Made by a program: the position numbers and the translations under genes. Of a stretch of 64,000 bases of DNA, positions 49,376-57,539 are shown in pieces; the stretch's first letter is position 1; each line of letters opens with the position of its first letter. This DNA is from Bin87 sp034423595 (GTDB taxonomy: Bacteria > Chloroflexota > Dehalococcoidia > Lucifugimonadales > UBA3495): assembly GCA_965207025.1 (NCBI GenBank), contig OZ242258.1, positions 2,046,001 through 2,110,000 of the forward strand, read 5' to 3'. Under the pieces are notes generated by a model, which saw only the letters and a list, made by a program, of their open reading frames with translations, searched no databases and had not been told where the DNA came from.

Positions 49376-49855
49376 CTAATCACCCGCCGCCACCGCGTGA
49401 CGCTCGCCGTGGGAATGTTCATGTTCCGCCTCGTCGGCAAACTCATGGTCTTCGCACGCCACCCAGCGCGAGCCGTCTGCAAACCACTCCTTCTTCCAGA
49501 TCGGCACGATGGTCTTGATGCGGTTCACCGCCTCGTGGCACGCCTCAAACGCTGCCACCCGGTGCGGCGACGCCACAGCCACCACCAGGCTGATGTGACC
49601 GACGTCCACGCGACCGGTCCGGTGTGCGATCGCGATGTCTTCAATGCCGTAGTCTGCCCTCAGGCGGTCTCTGACTTCGTGCAGCTTCTTGATGGCCATC
49701 ACGTCGTAGGCTTCGTATTCCAGCCGGGTAACTCCCTTGCCGCCGAAATTGTCGCGGGTCGTGCCCAGGAAGGTTACCACCGCCCCGTTACCATCCCGAC
49801 GCACTGAATCGGTTACTGCCACCGGATCCAGGGGCTCGTCCGTAAGAATAATCAT
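49376..49855 (-). CDS. moaE: Molybdopterin synthase catalytic subunit MoaE
   Basis: Large subunit that receives the MoaD thiocarboxylate and adds two sulfurs to precursor Z. GAVVTFLGTTRD near the N terminus, LEYEAYDVMA, HRTGRVDVG, and the catalytic-Lys block IVPIWKKEWF are intact. The C terminus ends in a His/Glu/Asp-rich tail (EHEHSHGERH). ATG 49855 is 2 bases after the moaD stop, with GGAGG at the moaD end serving as SD. Likely serves the CoxL-like Mo enzyme. Confidence 0.95.
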   Translation of the reverse strand: MIILTDEPLDPVAVTDSVRRDGNGAVVTFLGTTRDNFGGKGVTRLEYEAYDVMAIKKLHEVRDRLRADYGIEDIAIAHRTGRVDVGHISLVVAVASPHRVAAFEACHEAVNRIKTIVPIWKKEWFADGSRWVACEDHEFADEAEHEHSHGERHAVAAGD

Positions 49856-49857
49856 CG

Positions 49858-50106
49858 TCAGCAACCTCCGCTAACCGGGGGAATCAGGCAGACCTCGTCG
49901 CCGGGGTACAGGAGTTGGTCGTCATCGGCGTATTCGGCGTTCACCGCCACCACAATCCGCACTTCCGGCGGGGCTAGTCGGGGATAGTCGGCGCGGACGG
50001 CGGCGGTAAGGTCACCCGCCGAGGCGCCCTCCGGCAAATCGACCGTCACAATCGAAGCGCCGGCCCGCTCCCGGTACAGTGCGAATAATCGTACATCAAA
50101 CTGCAT
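49858..50106 (-). CDS. moaD: Molybdopterin synthase sulfur carrier MoaD with C-terminal GGC
   Basis: Ubiquitin-fold sulfur carrier of 82 residues. The fold is clear (VRLFALYRERAG, DLPEGASAGDL, CLIPPVSGG). Normally the chain ends in Gly-Gly whose carboxyl is adenylated and thiocarboxylated; here residue 82 is Cys (G80-G81-C82). The last codons are GGA GGT TGC TGA, so a sequencing error in the last codon is unlikely to be the simple cause, but it cannot be excluded. Removal of the Cys by a protease would be needed for function. It precedes moaE. Confidence 0.9.
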   Translation of the reverse strand: MQFDVRLFALYRERAGASIVTVDLPEGASAGDLTAAVRADYPRLAPPEVRIVVAVNAEYADDDQLLYPGDEVCLIPPVSGGC

Positions 50107-50163
50107 GATGGTTGGGATTATGAGCGTCGGACGGCAGCGGTGTCAACGGTCGAGGAGCGGTTG

Positions 50164-50856
50164 TCAGATTTCGCCGGCTTGCTGCATTTGTATTACCACC
50201 ATCCTGGTAATTCCCACAAACTCTATGGCTGTGTCTGACGGGTCTGTAATCAAATTGGCCAAAGCCTGACGATCGGCAAATGGTAATTGGAGCAGGTCCT
50301 CTCTGATTTCCTTGATCCAATCAAAACGGCCTTTCCGCAAGTTCAGAGCATTCAACCTTAGATCCCCGATGGTTCGAAGGGCGCGCGTTTCAGCACTTGG
50401 CTTTAGCTCGGGTTTGGGCACTATTTCGCCCGTGCTGATGTCGTAGTCTAGGTATTGATCCGGGCGTTCCGACACGTTCGCCGCACAGGGATCAACGTAT
50501 CCTCCCTGCGGCCAGACGTCAGCTTTTTCGGCGTTGCACCTTTGGCAGCTGTAAATCCAGTTTGTCCAGCGATAAGCGCGTCTGGGATAGCGGCTCAGAG
50601 GTCTGAAGTGATCAACGGTTGGCGAGAGGTCTCCGCCATCCGCGGTATCGTCGCATTGACGCTCGCAATAGCCGCAGCGAAGGTGAAAACGGTGACCGAG
50701 TTCGTTTCTGAAATTCCTCCAGTAAGAATCTGTAGGACGACCGCCAACTCTATCCTCGAAATAGTCGATCCATCCCTGCGTAAATTCCCTCCGGTACCCG
50801 GCAACGCCATCAGGTTCCGGTCCGCGGTCAACCCAACGCATCCCGCTATGTCCCAT
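50164..50856 (-). CDS. HNH endonuclease of Septu (PtuB-like) pair
   Basis: A 230-residue protein of the TIGR02646/PtuB-type HNH family. Zinc cysteines C61/C64 (LRCGYCER) and C104/C107 (YSCQRCN), with the catalytic TVDHFRP (H83) and the N of WTNWIY. These are found as nuclease effectors next to an AAA ATPase in Septu and in some retrons. The start codon lies 11 bases inside the ATPase gene, so the pair is co-translated. No reverse transcriptase gene is nearby. Confidence 0.8.
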   Translation of the reverse strand: MGHSGMRWVDRGPEPDGVAGYRREFTQGWIDYFEDRVGGRPTDSYWRNFRNELGHRFHLRCGYCERQCDDTADGGDLSPTVDHFRPLSRYPRRAYRWTNWIYSCQRCNAEKADVWPQGGYVDPCAANVSERPDQYLDYDISTGEIVPKPELKPSAETRALRTIGDLRLNALNLRKGRFDWIKEIREDLLQLPFADRQALANLITDPSDTAIEFVGITRMVVIQMQQAGEI

Positions 50857-52186
50857 CCTGGGACAAATCAGCCATACGAGAACGCAGGAACTTCTCCATC
50901 AAACCGGCGTACCGTTCCCGCTGTGCATTGATATGTCCACCGGCTAGCAAGTCCTGATTGACTTGCCTGCGGAGGCTTTGCAACTCCTCTTCTTCCGCCT
51001 CGGTGCGGAATTCCTTATCCCGCAACTCCCTCAGCCGGTTGGCTCGCTGCACAGTCAACTCGTCGGTGGGATCGTCAATGCCCATGAACGTGCGGTAAAT
51101 CTCATCCGCCGTCCAGCCGATGATGTCCTGCTCGTTGCGAGACCATTCCACCGCTCCGGTTGTTTCATTCCGTTTGAGCAGGTGAACCTGTCCTTTCTTC
51201 AAGCCGGCCACCATCATCGGCGAGTGAGTGCTGGCGAAAATCTGCACGTTGGGGAAATGCCGCTGTAGCGTGGGGATGATGCGTCGTTGCCAGGAGGGAT
51301 GCAGGTGGGCGTCGATTTCGTCGATGATGAAGATGCCGCGGCGTTCTTTCCAACGCTCATCATCCTGGTAATGCTGCGCCATTCCCAGCATGAATTGCGA
51401 TACCCATGAGAACACGGACCGTGTGCCGTGGCTTAACTCAGGGTCGGTTAATTCGCCGTCCATCGTAGCGAACTTATTCTGCCCTTCCCTCCAATTCTCG
51501 TAATCAGATTTGGGGTCATCGGCAAAAATCCCTACCCCCATCTCTACCCGAAATCCTCGCGTGATTTCGGAAATCATCTGATCAATTTCATTGGCGACGG
51601 TGCGCTCAAATTTCGTACCGCTCCGTTTCAAATTGATAACTTCGTACACGTTAGGGTCATCTTCGTCCCCTTCAGCTCTTCTCGCTAGGTTAGGCCCTGC
51701 GGTTACATATGCCGGCTTTCTTGGCCGCGACCCCGGATTGTAGTAATCTACGTACCCAAAATCTCGCACCAGCTCTTCCCAGTCAATCTCGTATCCATCG
51801 ATTTCTTGGAGGCCATCAGGCCCACGAATTTGCAGCCAAGTTACTTCCATATCACCATCGATGTAATACGCCAAAATGCTTGACAGTTCTCGATAATCAC
51901 CGATGGGCCCGTTCCAACTCAACCATAAGTCTGCTTCCGGCCGGTTGGATCCCTGACTGTGGTCAAACGTTGCGTTCATGAACGAGCGCGGCAACTCAAT
52001 ATCAAAAGCGAATCGAGCAGTCGCCGCCGCCAACAGGTGTAGTATTGTGGACTTCCCGACGTTGTTCGGCCCGATGAACAGGTTCACGTTGGCGTCAAAC
52101 TCCAGCTTGATGCCGTAGGGGCCGCTACCGTCAGGGCGGGGCCGGAACGGGCCTATATCGTTGAGCAGTAATGAATTGATAGGCAT
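50846..52186 (-). CDS. AAA-family ATPase of Septu (PtuA-like) pair
   Basis: A 446-residue ATPase of the ABC/SMC-like AAA_21/AAA_23 type. Walker A is GPNNVGKST (39-47), the signature-like region is LSHGTRSVFSW near 270, Walker B is GIFIIDEIDAHLHP, and a switch His lies in FASTHSPMM. No TOPRIM domain follows, unlike OLD/Gabija ATPases. ATG 52186 begins at MPINSLLLNDIGPF; longer frames overlap the M20 promoter region. With the HNH protein this matches a stand-alone Septu defence system. Confidence 0.78.
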   Translation of the reverse strand: MPINSLLLNDIGPFRPRPDGSGPYGIKLEFDANVNLFIGPNNVGKSTILHLLAAATARFAFDIELPRSFMNATFDHSQGSNRPEADLWLSWNGPIGDYRELSSILAYYIDGDMEVTWLQIRGPDGLQEIDGYEIDWEELVRDFGYVDYYNPGSRPRKPAYVTAGPNLARRAEGDEDDPNVYEVINLKRSGTKFERTVANEIDQMISEITRGFRVEMGVGIFADDPKSDYENWREGQNKFATMDGELTDPELSHGTRSVFSWVSQFMLGMAQHYQDDERWKERRGIFIIDEIDAHLHPSWQRRIIPTLQRHFPNVQIFASTHSPMMVAGLKKGQVHLLKRNETTGAVEWSRNEQDIIGWTADEIYRTFMGIDDPTDELTVQRANRLRELRDKEFRTEAEEEELQSLRRQVNQDLLAGGHINAQRERYAGLMEKFLRSRMADLSQDGT

Positions 52187-52206
52187 TGGAGACGCCTTGC
52201 CTACGG

Positions 52207-52234
52207 TTGGTTTCAGGCCAATCAGCGATATAAT
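52207..52234 (+). promoter_or_regulatory. Probable promoter TTGGTT-N16-TATAAT for the M20 gene
   Basis: TTGGTT at 52207-52212 and TATAAT at 52229-52234, 16 bases apart, lie in the divergent gap between the Septu-like ATPase and the peptidase. ATG 52269 follows with CAGGAG 8-9 bases before it. Confidence 0.55.
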
Positions 52235-52268
52235 CCTACCATACCTCCATTCTCCAGGAGTCTCCCTC

Positions 52269-53372
52269 ATGCCAGACCGACAGCGCCTTACCCAAACTCT
52301 CATCGACCTCATCAAAATCGACAGCCCCACTGGAGAGGAGGACGCCATTGACGCGCACCTCTCCAAACGGCTGGCTAATCTGGGCGCTGCCGTGCGGCAC
52401 GACGATTATGGCAATTTGGTAGCCACTCTGCCGGGATCTAACGGCGCCGGCGACCAGACTCCGGTGATGCTTTCCGCACACATGGACACCGTGGACCCGG
52501 GCCGCGGCATCAAGCCGATGCTGGACACCGATGGCGAGACCCTACGCTCTGACGGCAGCACCATCCTGGGCGGCGACTGCAAGGCTGGCATCGCCATCGT
52601 GCTGGAAGGTCTGACGTCCGCCATTGAGGCCGGCGGCCCGATGCGTCCCGTGCAGGTGGTGTTCTCCCGGGCCGAGGAAGGCGGACTCAACGGGGCGCGC
52701 AACCTGGATTTTTCGCTGGTGCATGCCAAGACCGGCATGGTTTTCGACGGCGAAGGGCCGGTCAGCCGTATCTGCGTCGGCGCTCCGGCCCAGAACATCG
52801 TCCAGGCGAACATCTCCGGTGTGGCGGCCCACGCCGGTCTGGAACCGGAAAACGGCGTGTCCGCCCTCCTGGTCGCGGCCAACATCCTGACCCGCCTGCC
52901 CCTGGGCCGCATCGACGACGAGACCACCAGCAACATCGGTCTTCTGCAAGGTGGTCTCAAACGCAACATCGTCCCCGAGCGCGCTTATCTGGACGGGGAA
53001 CTTCGGTCCCGCAACAACTCCAAGCTGGAGAACTACACGGCGGAATTTCGCCGCGCCTTCGACCAGGTCGCCGCAATGTACCCAAAGGCAAAGATCGACC
53101 TCAATATCTGGAACCAGTATCAAGCCTACTCCATTGCGGAAAACCACCCCGCCCTCGCCGGCATCGCCCGCGCCGTTGACGCCATCGGCCTCGCCCCTGC
53201 CATGGAAACAACCGGCGGCGGTTCCGACGCCAACGTATTCTACGAGCACGGCATTGTCGCCCTCCCCGTCGGCATCGGTGTCCGCGATTTCCACACCACC
53301 AGGGAAACCGCCAACATTGGCGAAATCGTGGACGGAGCGCGGGTATGTCAGGCTTTCATCACTGCCTCGTAA
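52269..53372 (+). CDS. M20-family metallopeptidase (PepT/tripeptidase-like)
   Basis: A 367-residue dinuclear zinc peptidase or deacylase. LSAHMDTVDPG (first metal His and Asp), LGGDCKAG, the FSRAEEGGLNGAR bridging Glu pair, and the final metal His near GIVALPVGIGVRDFHTTRE are all present. It resembles tripeptidase T. ATG 52269 is chosen over the longer frame 52161, which runs through the promoter. It is not obviously linked to the hopanoid operon that follows, which has its own promoter. Confidence 0.87.
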   Translation: MPDRQRLTQTLIDLIKIDSPTGEEDAIDAHLSKRLANLGAAVRHDDYGNLVATLPGSNGAGDQTPVMLSAHMDTVDPGRGIKPMLDTDGETLRSDGSTILGGDCKAGIAIVLEGLTSAIEAGGPMRPVQVVFSRAEEGGLNGARNLDFSLVHAKTGMVFDGEGPVSRICVGAPAQNIVQANISGVAAHAGLEPENGVSALLVAANILTRLPLGRIDDETTSNIGLLQGGLKRNIVPERAYLDGELRSRNNSKLENYTAEFRRAFDQVAAMYPKAKIDLNIWNQYQAYSIAENHPALAGIARAVDAIGLAPAMETTGGGSDANVFYEHGIVALPVGIGVRDFHTTRETANIGEIVDGARVCQAFITAS

Positions 53373-53418
53373 AACCCGCCCCGTACAATCCCGTCCGGTA
53401 CATCCGTGTCAGGATTGC

Positions 53419-53447
53419 TTGACAGTATTGCGACAGTTCGCTAAATT
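53419..53447 (+). promoter_or_regulatory. Promoter TTGACA-N17-TAAATT for the hopanoid operon
   Basis: TTGACA at 53419-53424 and TAAATT at 53442-53447 with a 17-base spacer. Boxes and spacing match those at 47850 and 48200. Expected start near 53454. It is the only clear promoter before the ten-gene run. Confidence 0.75.
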
Positions 53448-53482
53448 TTTGCCGTTGGCATGAATTCGCCCCGGTTCTATGA

Positions 53483-54640
53483 ATGGCGCGCCGCGCTAAT
53501 ACTCTCACCCCATCGCTCGGCAGGCTACCTAACATGGGCACAACACCAACCGCCTCTACGGGTGCCCGGCAAACGGCCCCTACCGCTAGCGGCGCACCAG
53601 CAGGTGGGCCGAGTCTTCCGTCCATGTTCGACCGGTATCGGACGCTCTTGGAAGGAACGTTGAGCGAGGCCGTCCCTCCACTGGAAAATCATCCCATCAA
53701 TGCCCTGCTGCGTTACCATCTTGGCTGGTCCGACCGGCAGGGTAATCCGTCGCCCACGCCGGCTTCACAGGGCAAGGCTCTGCGCCCGACCCTCTGCATG
53801 TTCGCTTGCGAGGCTCTGCATGGCGATCCCCGTCTCGCCGCCCCCGCGGCGGCATCCCTCGAGTTGATCCACAATTTTTCCCTGGTTCACGACGACATCC
53901 AGGATCATGGTTACGAACGCCGCCACCAGCCCACGGTTTGGGCGTTGTGGGGGACTTCTCGTGCCCTTGTGTCCGGAGACGCCATGCAGTCTCTGGGGGA
54001 TTTCACGTCCACCAGTTTCGAGGACTCCGTACCCGCATCAACAGCCATTCGTGTATCCGGACTGCTCACCGAGAGCTACCTCGAAATGATCGAAGGCCAA
54101 TGCCGGGACCTGCAATTTGAGCAGAGGGAAACCATCGGCGCCGACGAATACCTGGACATGATCGCCCTCAAAACCGGGGCGTTGATCCGAAGCAGCATGG
54201 TCATAGGAGCAACTGTGGCCACCCAGGACGATGAAACCATCGCCGGCATCGCCAGGTTTGGCCGGGCCATTGGCCGGCTGTTCCAGATCCGCGATGACTA
54301 CCTGGGGATTTGGGGCGACGATGCCATCACCGGCAAGTCCACCGACAGCGACATCGTACAGCGCAAAAAGAGCTACCCCATCGTTTTCGCGTTTCATCAG
54401 GCCACGGGCGCCAACCGGAAAGAACTCCTCCGCCTCTACTCCCAGGAAACCCTCGATGAGCCTGACGTTGACCGCGTCCTCAACATCCTGGAGGACATCG
54501 GCGCCGCCGACCAAACCGATGCTCTCACCAATACCACTGCCGAAGAAGCGCGGGACTCACTAGCTGTTTTGGAGCTGCCCGGTTGGGCCGCCCGGGACGC
54601 CGAGAGCCTGATCGACTTTATGGCCAATCGATTGTTCTAG
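53483..54640 (+). CDS. Polyprenyl diphosphate synthase of the hopanoid operon
   Basis: Head-to-tail prenyl synthase, most likely supplying farnesyl diphosphate for squalene formation. First aspartate motif LVHDDIQDHG (DDIQD), second FQIRDDYLGIWGD. GKALRPTLC corresponds to the Lys/Arg loop. The first about 47 residues are low-complexity Ala/Thr/Pro/Gly and align with nothing; ATG 53534 or ATG 53624 (MFDRYRTLLEG) are alternative starts. It differs from the synthase at 3988-4986. Confidence 0.86.
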   Translation: MARRANTLTPSLGRLPNMGTTPTASTGARQTAPTASGAPAGGPSLPSMFDRYRTLLEGTLSEAVPPLENHPINALLRYHLGWSDRQGNPSPTPASQGKALRPTLCMFACEALHGDPRLAAPAAASLELIHNFSLVHDDIQDHGYERRHQPTVWALWGTSRALVSGDAMQSLGDFTSTSFEDSVPASTAIRVSGLLTESYLEMIEGQCRDLQFEQRETIGADEYLDMIALKTGALIRSSMVIGATVATQDDETIAGIARFGRAIGRLFQIRDDYLGIWGDDAITGKSTDSDIVQRKKSYPIVFAFHQATGANRKELLRLYSQETLDEPDVDRVLNILEDIGAADQTDALTNTTAEEARDSLAVLELPGWAARDAESLIDFMANRLF

Positions 54641-54679
54641 CCTTTCGGCCAGCGCCCCAGAACCCGGAGACCTATAGTT

Positions 54680-55771
54680 ATGGTGCAAACTCATACTGAC
54701 CCACCGACCGACATCGCCACATCCCGACCGGCGCCCGCCAAGCGACCCATGGAATTGGGCGTCCGAATGGGCTGGTACATACTCAAGAACCGACTGCGCG
54801 GTCGCAAACGCTTCCCGCTTGTGACCATGCTTGAACCCCTGGAAATGTGCAACCTCGCGTGCGTCGGTTGCGGCCGCATTCGCGAATACCGTGGCGTCCT
54901 CGACAAAATGATGCCGGTCGAGGAAGCGCTGGACGCAGTGCATAAATCCGGCGCTCCCATAGTCTCCATCGCCGGCGGTGAACCCACTATCCACCCCCAC
55001 ATCGACGAGATTATCAACACGCTGGTCGCTGAAAAATATTTCGTTTACTGTTGCACCAACGCCCTGCTGTTGCCCCGCATGTTGGACAAGATTCCCCCCT
55101 CAAAGTACTTCTGCTGGGTGATCCACATGGACGGCATGGAGGAAAAGCACGATGAGTCGGTGGCCCGCGCCGGCGTATTCAAGCGCGCTACCGACGGCAT
55201 ACGAATGGCAATAGAACGAGGCTACCGGGTTTGCACCAACACCACGGTGTTCCGCAACAGCGATGTGGAAGACCTGCGCGAGATGTTCCGGTACGTCAGC
55301 GACCTCGGCGTCGAAGGGTCCATGCTGTCTCCCGGCTACGACTTTGAGGACGCCCCCGACCAGGACCTTTTCCTGACCCGCCAGGAATCTCGAAATGTCT
55401 TCCGCAAGTTGCTGGACCCCACCCGTATGGACGGCATGAGGTTCTACAACAACCCCCTGTACCTGAACTTCCTGCGCGGCGATCGCGAATACCAATGTAC
55501 TGCCTGGTCAAACCCCACCTACACGGTCATGGGCTGGCGCAAACCCTGTTACCCTCTGGCCGACGAGCACACCGAGCAAATCAGCGACTTGTATGAACCC
55601 TATCTGTGGGATGAGAAGTACGGCGTTGGGCGTGATCCCAGATGCAGCAACTGCATGATGCACTGCGGCTTTGAATCCGCCACGATTTTCAACGCCATTG
55701 GCAAACCCAGAGAGTGGGTGACCTTTATCAAGTCCGGCGCCGCTCACAAGGGCGGCATCAGCGTGGGTTAG
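54680..55771 (+). CDS. hpnH: Adenosyl-hopene transferase HpnH
   Basis: Radical-SAM enzyme that adds 5'-deoxyadenosine to diploptene (hopene), the first step of C35 bacteriohopanepolyol side-chain synthesis. Cluster cysteines C57, C61 and C64 in EMCNLACVGCGR, with GGEPTIHP behind. The C-terminal RxPCYPL-like region (RKPCYPLADEH) and CSNCMMHCGFE form the family-specific extra domain. GGAG precedes the ATG. It precedes hpnG, which acts on its product. Confidence 0.95.
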   Translation: MVQTHTDPPTDIATSRPAPAKRPMELGVRMGWYILKNRLRGRKRFPLVTMLEPLEMCNLACVGCGRIREYRGVLDKMMPVEEALDAVHKSGAPIVSIAGGEPTIHPHIDEIINTLVAEKYFVYCCTNALLLPRMLDKIPPSKYFCWVIHMDGMEEKHDESVARAGVFKRATDGIRMAIERGYRVCTNTTVFRNSDVEDLREMFRYVSDLGVEGSMLSPGYDFEDAPDQDLFLTRQESRNVFRKLLDPTRMDGMRFYNNPLYLNFLRGDREYQCTAWSNPTYTVMGWRKPCYPLADEHTEQISDLYEPYLWDEKYGVGRDPRCSNCMMHCGFESATIFNAIGKPREWVTFIKSGAAHKGGISVG

Positions 55772-55805
55772 ATCAGATACGGCAAAACCCTGCCCTTCAC
55801 CCGTG

Positions 55806-56510
55806 ATGCTCGCCATAGTCGCACCCATGGCCACCGAACTATCCGGCATCCGTCGGGCAATCCGCGACCCGGAAAGTCGCGGCATTGCCTTCAGGGTCAC
55901 CGGAGTTGGTTCAGCCCGCGTCCGGGCGAGCATCCGACAAGTCGCGGAATCCAGGCCCGACGCAATAGTCCTCCTGGGTTTCTGCGGTGGCGCAGATCCC
56001 CATTTGGCAGTTGGAGATCTCCACCTCGCCAATTGCTTCAAAGCCCCCGGCCTGTCGGATTCAATCGCCCCCGATCCTGCCCTGTTCTCCGTCTGGTCAG
56101 AAGCCGCCAGGGATGGTGGGACGAACGTTATATGCCGACCATCGGCTACCGTTGATGAGCCCGCGGGCGTCGCCGCCAAGTCTAGGCTCTATCAACACGC
56201 GGGCGTCGCGTCAGTCAACATGGAAGACTATTGGGCCGCCCGTGCGGCGCTGGACTCCGGCATACCGTTCGTATCGGTTCGCGCCGTGCTCGATGATGCT
56301 GCCACGGAACTGCCCCGGCGCCTTCCAGACAATCCGGACAGCGTCAGCCGTATGTTGGCAAACTTGGTGGTCCATCCCCAACAAATCCCCAGCGTCGCGC
56401 GCTTGGCCCGCATGGCGCGCCGGGCTCGGAGCAATCTTGCAAAGTGTGCGCTCGCTGCCATCGAAAGCCAGGTGCACTCCCGGCCTGAGTTTTCTGCGGT
56501 GCCACGATGA
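55806..56510 (+). CDS. hpnG: Adenosylhopane phosphorylase/nucleosidase HpnG
   Basis: Removes adenine from adenosylhopane to give ribosylhopane. A nucleoside-phosphorylase fold: LAIVAPMATELSGI, LLGFCGGADP, VGDLHLA and the substrate-binding SVNMEDYWAARAA. About 234 residues. ATG 55806 and GTG 55803 are adjacent; ATG is preferred. It overlaps hpnA by four bases (ATGA at 56507-56510). Confidence 0.88.
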   Translation: MLAIVAPMATELSGIRRAIRDPESRGIAFRVTGVGSARVRASIRQVAESRPDAIVLLGFCGGADPHLAVGDLHLANCFKAPGLSDSIAPDPALFSVWSEAARDGGTNVICRPSATVDEPAGVAAKSRLYQHAGVASVNMEDYWAARAALDSGIPFVSVRAVLDDAATELPRRLPDNPDSVSRMLANLVVHPQQIPSVARLARMARRARSNLAKCALAAIESQVHSRPEFSAVPR

Positions 56511-57514
56511 CCACTCTGGTTACCGGCGCTACCGGATTCATCGGCGGAAACTTGGCCCGGATTCTGGCCCAACGAGGCGAGGAGGTCCGCGTCCTGGTCA
56601 GGCCCACCTCAAACTGTCTCACGATACGGGACATCAATGTCACGCCGATAACGGGCGACATCCTTGACAGCGAATCTCTCAAATCGGCGATCCAAGGTTG
56701 CGAAAACGTTTACCATTGCGCTGCCAGCTATTCGTTCTGGTCCCGGCAACGGGATGCCATCTACCAGACTAACGTGCAGGGAACCCGTAACGTGCTGGAC
56801 GCTGCCCGGGAAGCCTCCGTGCGTAAGGTCGTATTTACCAGCTCGGTGTCCACCATCGGTTTGCCTCGCGCCGGCGGTGTCCCCAACGGACCTTTGGGTG
56901 ACGAAAATATGCCTCTGGATCCATCCCACCTCATCGGCCACTATAAACAGTCCAAGTATCAGTCCGAGCAATTGGCCCTCTCGGCCAACGACGACGACCT
57001 GCAAGTTGTGGTGGTCAACCCCTGCGCCCCGGTCGGAGCATGGGACGTCAAGCCCACGCCAACCGGCCGCATACCCCTGGACTTCGCCCGAGGCAGAATC
57101 CCCGGATACTTGGCCACCGGATTGAATCTGGTGGACGTGTCAGATGTAGCCCATGGTCACATCCTGGCTATGGAGGCGGGGAAACCCGGCCAACGCTATA
57201 TCCTTGGCAACCGCAATCTGACGTTGCTGGAAGTCTTCAACATCCTCGCCGGCATCACGGGTCGGCGCTCACCACGCTTTCGTTTTCCCTATTGGCTCGT
57301 GATCGGAGCCGCCTACTGCGATCAGTGGATCGAGAGCGGCCTGATGCGCCGCGAACCATCCATCCCCGTCGAGGGCATCAAGATAACGCGACATCCCATG
57401 TACGTCACCAGCCAGAAAGCCGTCAATGAACTGGGACTCCCACAAAGCCCAATTGAAACGGCTTTGGAAAAAGCGATTCGGTGGTTTTCTGATTACGGGT
57501 ATTTGCCCGATTGA
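56507..57514 (+). CDS. hpnA: Hopanoid-associated sugar epimerase HpnA
   Basis: Extended SDR/NAD-dependent epimerase, 335 residues, NAD-binding GATGFIGG at 7-14 and active site YKQSK near 147-151. A Ser in FTSSVSTIG completes the triad. It is the standard hopanoid-cluster HpnA, possibly acting on the ribosyl side chain or an attached sugar; the exact reaction is not established. It is coupled to hpnG by ATGA overlap, and shc follows. Confidence 0.9.
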   Translation: MTTLVTGATGFIGGNLARILAQRGEEVRVLVRPTSNCLTIRDINVTPITGDILDSESLKSAIQGCENVYHCAASYSFWSRQRDAIYQTNVQGTRNVLDAAREASVRKVVFTSSVSTIGLPRAGGVPNGPLGDENMPLDPSHLIGHYKQSKYQSEQLALSANDDDLQVVVVNPCAPVGAWDVKPTPTGRIPLDFARGRIPGYLATGLNLVDVSDVAHGHILAMEAGKPGQRYILGNRNLTLLEVFNILAGITGRRSPRFRFPYWLVIGAAYCDQWIESGLMRREPSIPVEGIKITRHPMYVTSQKAVNELGLPQSPIETALEKAIRWFSDYGYLPD

Positions 57515-57539
57515 CGCGTCGCACCGGGTAATTCAGAGC

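Noticed and set aside
50164..52186. Retron including the HNH/ATPase pair
   Set aside because: No reverse transcriptase or msr-msd-like repeat was found on either side, so only a Septu-like call is supported.
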